Assembly: GCA_963774405.1 (NCBI GenBank)
Contig: CAVZEV010000007.1
Location: 62,001 to 126,000 of the forward strand
DNA length: 64,000 bases
Reading direction: 5' to 3'
Source of the DNA: VRUE01 sp963774405
Lineage (GTDB): Bacteria > Actinomycetota > Thermoleophilia > Solirubrobacterales > 70-9
Shown: piece by piece, positions 15,734 to 23,118 of the stretch
Layout of the letters: each line of letters begins with the position of its first letter
How positions within the stretch are numbered: the first letter of the stretch is position 1
Program-made: the position numbers and the translations under genes
Notes under the pieces: generated by a model
Seen by the model: only the letters and a program-made list of their open reading frames with translations
What the model was told of the DNA's origin: nothing
Databases searched by the model: none

Positions 15734-16401
15734 GCCCGACCGCCGCCGAAACCCTGCAGACCCACGGCTGGTGGCTGGCGAGCCGCGCCTCCGGGCTGCT
15801 CGCCCTGGTCCTGGTGACGGTCTCGGTCGGCATCGGCCTGACGATGGCGGGCAAGGTGATGCGCCGACCGGGGCTCTCGCGCAAGCTGATCGCGATCCAC
15901 GAGCACACCGCGGTCGCCGGCATCGTCGCGATCGCCGTGCACGGCATCACCCTGCTCGGCGATCCCTGGCTGAACCCGGGCCTCGGCGGCATCGCCGTCC
16001 CCTTCACGATGGGCTTCCGCCCCCTCTTTACCGGCCTCGGCATCCTCGGCGGCTACCTCGCGGCGCTGCTCGGGCTGAGCTTCTACTTCCGCAAGCGGAT
16101 CGGGGCGAAGCTCTGGCGCAAGGCCCACCGGGCGACCGTCCTGGTCTGGGTGCTGGGCCTGGTCCACGCCTTCGGCGCCGGCAGCGACGCATCGGCACCG
16201 TGGTTCCGCTGGTGGGTGCTGATGACGACGCCGCCGATCGCGGGCCTGTTCGTCTACCGCGTCTTCGCCGGCGCCGCCAAGAAGCGCACTCGCGCGGGCA
16301 GCGGGGAACGCTCCCACCTGGGCGCCCGCGAACGACCGGTCCTTCCAGCCGCACACCATCGCGGCGCAATCCACCCCACCCCAGTACCCGAGGAGGCATG
16401 A
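15730..16401 (+). CDS. ferric reductase-like heme membrane protein
   Basis: 223 residues with about six hydrophobic helices and the histidine pattern of ferric-reductase-like/YedZ proteins that bind heme b: AIHEHTAVAGIVAIAVHGI, then KAHRATVLVWVLGLVHAFGAG. It probably carries electrons across the membrane. It overlaps apbE at its start and the flavoprotein reductase at its end, so it is part of one electron-transfer operon; the electrons may come from the FAD reductase and 3Fe-4S-type ferredoxin downstream. Confidence 0.75.
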   Translation: MSPTAAETLQTHGWWLASRASGLLALVLVTVSVGIGLTMAGKVMRRPGLSRKLIAIHEHTAVAGIVAIAVHGITLLGDPWLNPGLGGIAVPFTMGFRPLFTGLGILGGYLAALLGLSFYFRKRIGAKLWRKAHRATVLVWVLGLVHAFGAGSDASAPWFRWWVLMTTPPIAGLFVYRVFAGAAKKRTRAGSGERSHLGARERPVLPAAHHRGAIHPTPVPEEA

Positions 16402-17594
16402 TGAGCGAGCGAGGAATCCTGATAGTCGGCGGCGGCCTGGCGGCGCAGCGTTGCGCCGAGACGCTGCGCCGGCGCGGCTACGAGGGGCCGGTGCGGATGG
16501 TCTGCGCCGAGCCCGAGCCGCCCTATGACCGGCCGCCGCTCTCCAAGGAGCTGCTGGCGGGGACGGCGGCCGAGGACTCGGTCGCCTACCGGCCGGCCTG
16601 GTGGTACGAGGAGAAGGGGATCGAGCTGCTGCTCGACACCCGGGCCGAGGCGCTGAACCCGGCCGGGCGGACGGTTCGCCTCGACTCGGGCGCCGAGCTC
16701 GGCTACGAGCAGCTGCTGATCGCGACCGGCAGCGCGGCGCGGCGGCTGCCCTTCCTCGAGGGCTTCGAGAACGTCCACGCGCTGCGCACCCTGGCCGACG
16801 CCCGCCGCCTGCGCGAGGAGCTCGTGCCCGGCGCCCACCTGGCCGTCGTCGGCGCCGGCTTCATCGGCCAGGAGGTCGCCGCGACGGCGCGGCGGCTGGG
16901 CCTCGAGGTGACGATGATCGAGGCGCTCGAGACGCCGCTGGCGCCGATCCTCGGCGCCGAGCTCGGCTCCTGGTTCGCCGAGCTGCACCGCGGCGAGGGC
17001 GTGCGGGTGATGACCGGGGCGATGCTGGAGAGCGGGCGCGGGCGCGCCGGCCGGCTCGAGCAGCTGACCCTGGCCGGCGGCGAGACGATCGCCTGCGACG
17101 CGGTTGTGGTCGGCGTCGGCACCGCCCCGGCGACCGCCTGGCTGGACGGCAGCGGGCTCGACCCGAAGGGCGTCCGCACCGATACCGCCGGGCGCAGCGC
17201 CCTGCCGGGCGTCTTCGCCGCCGGCGACGCCTCGGTCCCCTTCGACCCGCGCTTCGGCAACCACGCCCGCACCGAGCACTGGGACGCGGCGGCCTGGCAG
17301 GGCACCGCGGTGGCCAAGGCGATGCTGGGCGAGTACCCGGGCACGCCGCCGCTGCCGAGCTTCTGGAGCGACCAGTACGGCGTCCGCATCCAGTACGTCG
17401 GCCACGCCCACCACGCCGACGGCGTCGCGATCGAGGGCGACCCGGACGGGCGCGACTTCACCGCCACCTTCAGCCGCGCCGACGCGCTCGTCGCCGGCCT
17501 CACGGTCGGCCGCCCGCGGGCGATCCCGCCGCTGAAGAAGCAGATCGAGCAGGCGCACTTCCCGGCAAAGGACCGAGCAATGGAGGCCGTATGA
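16398..17594 (+). CDS. FAD-dependent ferredoxin/rubredoxin-type reductase
   Basis: About 397 residues of the pyridine-nucleotide disulfide oxidoreductase fold without redox-active cysteines. FAD-binding ILIVGGGLAAQRCAE is at the N-terminus, followed by PYDRPPLSKELL. The NAD(P)-binding stretch is VVGAGFIGQEVAATARRLGL, and the second FAD contact is GVFAAGDAS. The C-terminal domain contains FWSDQYGVRIQYVGHA, typical of reductases that serve ferredoxins of oxygenases and P450s. It starts at the ATGATG behind AGGAGG. The stop overlaps the ferredoxin start by 4 bp, so ferredoxin is the expected partner. Confidence 0.88.
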   Translation: MMSERGILIVGGGLAAQRCAETLRRRGYEGPVRMVCAEPEPPYDRPPLSKELLAGTAAEDSVAYRPAWWYEEKGIELLLDTRAEALNPAGRTVRLDSGAELGYEQLLIATGSAARRLPFLEGFENVHALRTLADARRLREELVPGAHLAVVGAGFIGQEVAATARRLGLEVTMIEALETPLAPILGAELGSWFAELHRGEGVRVMTGAMLESGRGRAGRLEQLTLAGGETIACDAVVVGVGTAPATAWLDGSGLDPKGVRTDTAGRSALPGVFAAGDASVPFDPRFGNHARTEHWDAAAWQGTAVAKAMLGEYPGTPPLPSFWSDQYGVRIQYVGHAHHADGVAIEGDPDGRDFTATFSRADALVAGLTVGRPRAIPPLKKQIEQAHFPAKDRAMEAV

Positions 17595-17797
17595 GCTACC
17601 TGGCAGTAGTAGACCCGAACGAGTGCAGCGCCCACGGCGACTGCGTAGACGTCGCACCGCAGGTCTTCCGCCTCGACGACACCGCCGAGGTGATCGGCAC
17701 CGGCCCCTACGAGCTGCTGCTCGAGGCGGCCGAGTCCTGCCCCGCCGTGGCGATCTCGATCGTCGACCAGGAGAGCGGCGAGACCGTGTACCCGTAG
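17591..17797 (+). CDS. small ferredoxin, 3Fe-4S type
   Basis: 68 residues. Cluster ligands: CSAHGDC (His in the second position, as in 3Fe-4S ferredoxins of actinobacterial P450 systems) and SCPAVAI. It accepts electrons from the reductase encoded just upstream (ATGA overlap). Its last 97 bases reappear at 33659-33755, and 84 identical bases plus the stop at 31506-31593. Here the penultimate codon is CCG, while both fragments have CCC. This suggests the 3' end was replaced when an element integrated. Confidence 0.88.
   Translation: MSYLAVVDPNECSAHGDCVDVAPQVFRLDDTAEVIGTGPYELLLEAAESCPAVAISIVDQESGETVYP
17701..17797 (+). repeat. ferredoxin 3'-end repeat, copy A (putative attL)
   Basis: Copy inside the intact ferredoxin gene. 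It is identical to copy B (31506-31593) over 84 bases plus the TAG with one mismatch, and matches copy C (33659-33755) over 97 bases with two mismatches. Right of it lie a broken toxin-antitoxin pair and a decayed integrase, the usual content beside an attachment site. Confidence 0.6.
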
Positions 17798-17835
17798 GGG
17801 CGCAAGGTTTTGTCTGTGGCCCTTACGGGTGAAAA

Positions 17836-17910
17836 CTATGTGATGACGTCGCTGGCGGCCTTCTCCATCAGCACTTGGGCGAGGTCATCGCCGCTACGCG
17901 GCTTGGCCAC
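17836..17910 (-). pseudogene. HEPN-type toxin remnant (first 24 codons)
   Basis: A GTG at 17910 overlaps the end of the MNT gene, as toxin starts do in MNT-HEPN pairs. The frame reads VAKPRSGDDLAQVLMEKAAS, similar to the first helix of HEPN proteins, then stops at 17836-17838. The remainder, including the RX4-6H active site, is missing. The loss occurs 40 bp from the ferredoxin end, i.e. at the island edge. The identification rests on position and a short match. Confidence 0.4.
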
Positions 17911-18217
17911 CGACAACCCTTCCCTCGGTCAGGGCGTTGTGGATCATGGTGCCCGACAGCCCCCCCCATTCGCGCACGTGAGCCTCGCTGGCAACCATCA
18001 CGTCAGCCGGCACACCGAGCTCCCCGACGAGCCTGGCAAGCCGAACCGACTCGCCGAAGCGGTCCTCGACCTCCGGCTCGATCACCAGGAAATCGAGGTC
18101 GCTGTCCTGGCGCTGCTCCCCGCGCGCGTAGGAGCCGAACAGGATAACCCTGGAATCCGCGCCGGCGGCCTCGGCAAGTGCCTTTCCAGCCCGCTCGATC
18201 AACTCACTTGAAGCCAT
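17894..18217 (-). CDS. minimal nucleotidyltransferase (MNT antitoxin type)
   Basis: 107 residues with the minimal nucleotidyltransferase signature GSYARGEQRQDSDLDFLVIE (G-S, then the catalytic D-x-D). In HEPN-MNT modules such proteins AMPylate the HEPN toxin to neutralise it. Here the partner gene directly downstream is reduced to its first codons, so the antitoxin appears orphaned. Cytoplasmic. It lies between attachment-like copy A and the integrase remnant. Confidence 0.75.
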   Translation of the reverse strand: MASSELIERAGKALAEAAGADSRVILFGSYARGEQRQDSDLDFLVIEPEVEDRFGESVRLARLVGELGVPADVMVASEAHVREWGGLSGTMIHNALTEGRVVGGQAA

Positions 18218-18273
18218 GCGAACACGGTACCCCAGTTGAGGGCGGCGAGCCGTAATCCGCTGAGCAGCCGCGC

Positions 18274-18640
18274 CTAATCCGCCTCGCCGTCCGGCACGCC
18301 CTCACGCGCCCCGTGCGGCTCGTTCCCCGCCCCCGGATGTGTAGCCGAGTGGACCGCCTCCAAGGCGCGGAGGGGGACGCGGGTGTAGATCTGGGTGTTT
18401 GAGATGTCGGTGTGGCCGAGCATCTGCTGGACGTAGCGGATGTCGGCGCCGCCTTCGAGCATCAGGGTTGCCATCGTGTGGCGGAAGAGGTGGCAGGAGT
18501 CGGGCTTGGTGATGCCCGCGCGGCAGATGTAGGAGGCGACGTAGCGGCTCAGGCTCTCGGCCTAGATCTTCTGGCCGGTGACGTGAGGAAGAGGTAGCCG
18601 TTGTCGGGGTGCCCGATCGTCAACCTCGGCGACGCTCAGC
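18274..18640 (-). pseudogene. tyrosine recombinase/integrase remnant
   Basis: The C-terminal catalytic part is readable: CHLFRHTMATLMLEGGADIR (H-x-x-R), YVQQMLGHTDISNTQIYTRV with the LGH histidine and nucleophilic tyrosine. Upstream the same frame carries an in-frame TAG (in GQKI-stop-AESLSRYV). Before that the reading frame shifts (HPDNGYLFLT is in another frame), and the N-terminal core-binding domain is gone. It is therefore a decayed XerC/D-like integrase, located about 0.5 kb from repeat copy A, where an element's integrase would be expected. Confidence 0.7.
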
Positions 18641-18697
18641 ACCGAGCGTGGCAAGCGCGGGCCGGGGCGCGGGGCACCACACTTACAGCATCACGGT

Positions 18698-19726
18698 CTA
18701 GTTCTTGACGACGTATACGCGGCGGCCGTCCGGACTGACTACAAGCCCAAGCGGAAAGGGACCGACCCTGATGGGCGCGCCGATCGGTTTCTCGGTCACG
18801 GTATTGATGATGGATACTGCTCCCTGTCCCAGGCTGCTCACGTATGCCCGGTTGCCAGCGGGGCTGACTGCGATCGCCGTCGGCCTGCTGCCGACCTGAA
18901 TCGGCCCTGCCACAACCTCGTTGCTCGAGGTGTTGATAACCGACACCGTGCCATCGCGCGCATTGGCTACGTAGGCGCGGCCCCCGTCAGGGCTGACTGC
19001 GATGGCTGAGGGGCTGTCACCCACCCTAATACCCCTGCGGATCACCCTATTGGCGGCGGTGTCGATTACTGAGACAGTGTCATCACGCACGTTCGCGACA
19101 AAGACTCTGGCACCATCTGGCGTGATGGCGACCGCAAGCGGATACCGCCCGACCTTGATCGGCCGAGCGGTAGGTCTGTTCGTAGCAGTATTGATTACCG
19201 AGACTGTATTGCTGCGCGCGTTGGAGACGTAGGCGCGCTCTCCATCCGGGCTGACCGCGATCGCGATCGGTCCGTGGCCGACCCGGATTGGCGGGGAGGC
19301 TGGCCTGTCCGAAGCGGTGTCAATCACGGACACAGCGTTGCTCCCCGTATCGGTCACATAGGCGCGTTGTCCATCAGGGGAAATTGCGATCTGTTCAGGA
19401 AAGCGGCCAACGGCGATCGCATCAGCGATCACCCTGCGAGTTGCGGTGTCGATTACTGAAACGGTGCCCCTCCGCAAGCCGCCCGCGTTGACTACATATG
19501 CAAGGGCGCCGTTGGGGCTCAGCGCAATCGCACTTGGAAAGCGCCCTGTCTTTATCGTCGGACCGATCAATCGGTCGGTCGTCGTGTCGATGACCGACAC
19601 GCCGCCTCGCACCTGCGATGCGGCAGCTCCGCCTTGTCCAGTTGCATCCCTAACGGTCGCGCCCAGTGCTAGGCAGGCAATCACGAGTCCCGAGACAATC
19701 CACTGGAAGTGCACTTGCCGAATCAA
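18698..19726 (-). CDS. secreted YVTN-repeat beta-propeller protein
   Basis: 342 residues with an N-terminal signal/anchor (WIVSGLVIACLALGATV). About seven repeats follow, of the form SVIDTATNR...PIxVGxxPxAIAVSPDGxRAYVxNxxxxTV, i.e. a seven-bladed YVTN propeller. Such propellers bind ligands or proteins at the cell surface and have no fixed enzymatic role. It is the last gene of the minus-strand run that starts with the giant Rhs gene, 36 bp after the small membrane protein, so it may be part of the same transcript. Confidence 0.8.
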   Translation of the reverse strand: MIRQVHFQWIVSGLVIACLALGATVRDATGQGGAAASQVRGGVSVIDTTTDRLIGPTIKTGRFPSAIALSPNGALAYVVNAGGLRRGTVSVIDTATRRVIADAIAVGRFPEQIAISPDGQRAYVTDTGSNAVSVIDTASDRPASPPIRVGHGPIAIAVSPDGERAYVSNARSNTVSVINTATNRPTARPIKVGRYPLAVAITPDGARVFVANVRDDTVSVIDTAANRVIRRGIRVGDSPSAIAVSPDGGRAYVANARDGTVSVINTSSNEVVAGPIQVGSRPTAIAVSPAGNRAYVSSLGQGAVSIINTVTEKPIGAPIRVGPFPLGLVVSPDGRRVYVVKN

Positions 19727-19762
19727 AGCGCTGAACGGATTGGAATACCTTGGCCTCGCGGC

Positions 19763-20005
19763 TCAACTCCCGCCGTCACGAAGACTGACGTCATAGGCCG
19801 TTTCGACGGTCTTTCTTTGGCTCGCGCCAGCCAAGGCCGCTACCCCAAAAAACACCGCGAACACCGAGACAAACAGCATTACAAGACCGCCCACGACCTC
19901 GCCGATAGACAAACCACTAAACAATGCGCACACGAGATTAATAGAGATAGTGTAGATAGCGTCGAAAAGTACAGGGCCGAACCACGGGAAATCATGGGGA
20001 TCCAA
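19763..20005 (-). CDS. small two-helix membrane protein, candidate immunity gene
   Basis: 80 residues from a TTG at 20005 with two hydrophobic segments (VLFDAIYTISINLVCALFSG and GLVMLFVSVFAVFFGVAALA). It follows the small lipoprotein by 9 bp on the same strand. Composition is AT-rich for this genome, like the tip of the Rhs protein. Position behind a polymorphic-toxin-like gene makes it a candidate immunity protein; no family recognised. Confidence 0.45.
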   Translation of the reverse strand: MDPHDFPWFGPVLFDAIYTISINLVCALFSGLSIGEVVGGLVMLFVSVFAVFFGVAALAGASQRKTVETAYDVSLRDGGS

Positions 20006-20014
20006 TTGAGTCGG

Positions 20015-20224
20015 CTATGGCGACATGGACTTCGGCTTTGATTGATCTCTGTGTCGACCTTGCGTTGGAATCGTAGCGGTCCCGTGGAAGACTCCGGTCC
20101 GAACGCTGCTCGTTGAAGTAGTAGTCCCTCCGCAGCCACTCAGGGCACCGAGATTAAAACAAAACAAGACGAGCAACGTGATCCACGTTGCTCGTCGTGG
20201 CCAACTTTTCCTTTTCACGATCAT
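20015..20224 (-). CDS. small lipoprotein, candidate immunity gene
   Basis: 69 residues. The ATG at 20224 follows the TAA of the Rhs gene without a gap (TAAATG), so translation is coupled. The N-terminus is basic, then hydrophobic, and ends in a lipobox-like LGALSGCGG; the tail is Ser/Thr-rich and short. A lipoprotein made together with an Rhs toxin-like protein could be its immunity factor or a secretion aid. Confidence 0.45.
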   Translation of the reverse strand: MIVKRKSWPRRATWITLLVLFCFNLGALSGCGGTTTSTSSVRTGVFHGTATIPTQGRHRDQSKPKSMSP

Positions 20225-22912
20225 TTAAACTGAGAAAGTCGGAACCGACCGACACCGCGTAACACCGCGCTGTGCATAAAAGAATCTAGCACATACTTCC
20301 AGAGTCGCATATTCAGACCCGGAATAAAACGCTTTATGTAGAGGACTTTCCCCACTTGCGGCATTACCGAGTCTAATTGCTCTCCTTGCCTTCCCGTTTA
20401 CCTTAATCCATCCATATGCGGTTACTTTTGCACTACTTTTCCATCGAATAAAGCCGGTAACCTCATGTTCCGTACCCGAATACGGATTCTCGAACTTTTC
20501 GTCTCTCAGGGCTCCTTCAAAATGGACTGTCGGACCGGGAATGCGAATATTCCGAGCACGGCGGAGTGCCGATCTCTCCACCCGGTGGCGACGCTGGCCT
20601 GAATGCCTACAGCGCCTATTACTGCATTCTCCTTCCAAATCAAACCCATTGACCGGATCTTGGTCAGCATAGTCATAGGCGTTAGCCGAACCGCCTGGTA
20701 CCGGATCGGTTGAGATGAACCGTCCCATAGCCGGAACGTAGCTCCGCGCCCCCATTTGAATCACCCCGGACGGAAGCTGCGTGCGACGCGCCTTGCCTCC
20801 GAGCCAGCCGTATTCAGGGTCTCCCTTTTCCAGCGCTCCCGACTCGAGGGGGTTGCCGAACTCGTCGTAGCGCTGGGTGTCGAGAAGTTTCGTCGCTTCA
20901 GGCTCGTCTTCCGCCGCTGCAACCACATCGCCATGCAGATCGCTGAGCTGAAGAGTGACTTCGCCCGTGCTCGTCTCAATCGCGCCGAGACCGGCGCCCA
21001 AGGCGGAGATGTTGCGCGTCCAACTCGTTTCTTCGCCGTTGATGTCTTCCGTCCAGGCCGGCGAGTCCGAGCCACCGCCGTAGTGATAGATCTCAGTCCC
21101 TTCTTCTGAGCCGCCCGTCCTGACTCGTTCCCGCTGACGACCAGCCGCATCGAGCCCATACGTGTTCGTCACCCCGCCCTGGCTCTGAGTGTGGGTCAGG
21201 TCGTTGACGTAGTAGCCGGTCGTGAGTTCGCCTTCGTTCGGAACCGGCCCTGCGGCCTTGAATCCAAGTTTTTCCCCCACCTGCGGCCCGGAGAGCTGCC
21301 AAGTCGATGCGGCAGAGACTTCCACCTTGCCTGTGCCGAAGGTGGCCGTACCTGTCGATTCCACCGATAGTTTCTGCTCTTCTTCGTTGGAGAACTTATG
21401 GTGGAAGGAGGACAAATATATAAAGGTTTCTTCGTATAGGCATTCGCCCCCGTTAATGAATATGTACATCCCTTTTGCCGTCCCTTTGTAGGTCGACATG
21501 AACGCTTTTATGGTTCCGCATTCGAATTCTTTGCCTTTTTTCCCGCCTTTGAACGAGTACAGCGCGCAGTTGGCGAGTTCGAAGGACTCTTCGATGCCTT
21601 CTGTGCCGGTGAGTTTGCCGGAACTCCACATTTCGCATTCGAGCCTCGCCGACACGCTCGTCAAGTTCAGAGTCAGGTTCCCGCCGGAGATGAAAGGCGC
21701 CGATTCGAGTTTGCGTTCGGCCAGCGTTTCTCCACCGACGTACCAGCTCTCCTTCGGACCCGCGTATCTCGCCGGCAGCGTCGTGATGCGGCCGAGCCCG
21801 TCGTATTCGACGCCGTCGCCGATCAGCCGGTCGGCGGAATCGTAGGCATAGGTCTGTTTGGCTGCTTCGGTTTCCGTGCTGCAGGCACCTCCGGGCGCCG
21901 GCCCGTAGGTGGTCTTGGAGGTGCGGTTGGAGTCTTTGTCGAAGCCATAGCTACGAGTCGTGCAGCCTTCTCCGCTCGGCGTTTCCCTCGCCCGGGTGAG
22001 CCGCCCGGCCTTGTCGTAGCTGTAGCTGTTGGTGCCGAGGGTGCTTTCTTCGTTTAGGCCCTGGCCCGCGATCGAGTCTTCACGGGCAAAGGAAAGCCAG
22101 GTGCATCCAGAAGAGCAACCGGTTTCCTTGACGTATTGCAGCGAGGTCGCCGTTCCTTCGGGCCCGTATCCCACCTTCTGGGCGAGGCCGTTGGGGAGCA
22201 GCTGTTCGGTCATCTGACCGTCGGCGTTGTAGACGGCTTTGAAGGTGCCGGCGGCCGAGTCGGTCATTTCGGTGGGCAGGCCCGAGGCTTCGTCGTAGGT
22301 GGTGATCTGGGTGCCCTTGCCGTCCCAGACGGCGGCAGGGCGGCCGAGCAGGTCATAGCCGACTTCTGATTTGTTGCCGTCGGCGTCGAGGTATTTGACC
22401 GGGCGGCCCAGTTCGTCGTAGGTCGTCTTTACTTCCTGGGTGTCGAAGCCTTCGCATTTGGCCAGTTCGCAGACGAAGTACTGGCTTTCGGGCAATCCGG
22501 TGTCTTCGTTGTAGGTGGTTTCGACCTTCGGGACTTCGGTGCCCGATCCGGTCTGGTGGGTGCTCACCACACGGCCAGCGGCGTCATAGGTCGTGGTCGT
22601 CCGCCGCGAGTCTCCGGTTGTGTTCCCTTCATAGACTTCCAGCGGCTGGTCAAGGGTGGAGTAGCTGCTGAATTTGGTCCACGGGAGTTTCGGCTTGCCT
22701 TCTTCGGGGGTCGGTTCGGCGGCCGCTTTGACGATGCACGGCAGCCCCGCCCAGGCCGCCTTGTAGCCGCAGCCGCTTTCTTCGGGGTTGGCTCCGGCGG
22801 TCCAGTAGACGGTCTTGGTCGTCCCCGCCCCTTTGCCTCCGGTGTCGGAGGGCTGGCTTTCTTTGACCACCTGGCCGGCTTCGTTGTAGACAGTCTTACT
22901 GATGATGTTCAA
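20225..22912 (-). CDS. Rhs repeat protein, C-terminal part with variable tip
   Basis: Continuation of the Rhs gene that begins at 28842; conserved coding sequence in this frame runs upstream to about 23127, where one G seems missing. It contains many YD-repeats (YDELGRPVKYLDADGN, YDLLGRPAAVWDGKG). An unusual insert of about 150 residues sits between YD repeats, followed by the Rhs core end YVPAMGRFISTDP and the junction NAYDYADQDPVNGFDLEG. The last roughly 130 residues are a basic, cysteine-containing tip (NRRCRHSGQRRHRVERSALR at its start) unlike any toxin I recognise. Base composition drops sharply in the tip, as in swapped toxin tips. Confidence 0.75.
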   Translation of the reverse strand: MNIISKTVYNEAGQVVKESQPSDTGGKGAGTTKTVYWTAGANPEESGCGYKAAWAGLPCIVKAAAEPTPEEGKPKLPWTKFSSYSTLDQPLEVYEGNTTGDSRRTTTTYDAAGRVVSTHQTGSGTEVPKVETTYNEDTGLPESQYFVCELAKCEGFDTQEVKTTYDELGRPVKYLDADGNKSEVGYDLLGRPAAVWDGKGTQITTYDEASGLPTEMTDSAAGTFKAVYNADGQMTEQLLPNGLAQKVGYGPEGTATSLQYVKETGCSSGCTWLSFAREDSIAGQGLNEESTLGTNSYSYDKAGRLTRARETPSGEGCTTRSYGFDKDSNRTSKTTYGPAPGGACSTETEAAKQTYAYDSADRLIGDGVEYDGLGRITTLPARYAGPKESWYVGGETLAERKLESAPFISGGNLTLNLTSVSARLECEMWSSGKLTGTEGIEESFELANCALYSFKGGKKGKEFECGTIKAFMSTYKGTAKGMYIFINGGECLYEETFIYLSSFHHKFSNEEEQKLSVESTGTATFGTGKVEVSAASTWQLSGPQVGEKLGFKAAGPVPNEGELTTGYYVNDLTHTQSQGGVTNTYGLDAAGRQRERVRTGGSEEGTEIYHYGGGSDSPAWTEDINGEETSWTRNISALGAGLGAIETSTGEVTLQLSDLHGDVVAAAEDEPEATKLLDTQRYDEFGNPLESGALEKGDPEYGWLGGKARRTQLPSGVIQMGARSYVPAMGRFISTDPVPGGSANAYDYADQDPVNGFDLEGECSNRRCRHSGQRRHRVERSALRRARNIRIPGPTVHFEGALRDEKFENPYSGTEHEVTGFIRWKSSAKVTAYGWIKVNGKARRAIRLGNAASGESPLHKAFYSGSEYATLEVCARFFYAQRGVTRCRSVPTFSV

Positions 22913-23118
22913 TCCGGCAGGGTCAGTGATCTGTTCGGTCGGCTTGCGCAGTTCCCAGTTGTAGTGAGTTTCCGCGAAGCGCTTTTCGAGTTCTTCCCCG
23001 CTGGGAGTCTTGGCACTCGTGATTTCGAGCGTCGGCAGGCGCGGGGCCGTTTCGCCTTCTTTGAGCGCCGGCGCGCCTTCGTCGTATTTGAAGGCCGTCC
23101 GGGCCCGGGCTTCGACGG

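Noticed and set aside
17798..17835. tRNA or tmRNA 3' end as attachment site beside copy A
   Set aside because: No cloverleaf or TψC-like sequence is present; the duplicated segment is the ferredoxin coding sequence itself.
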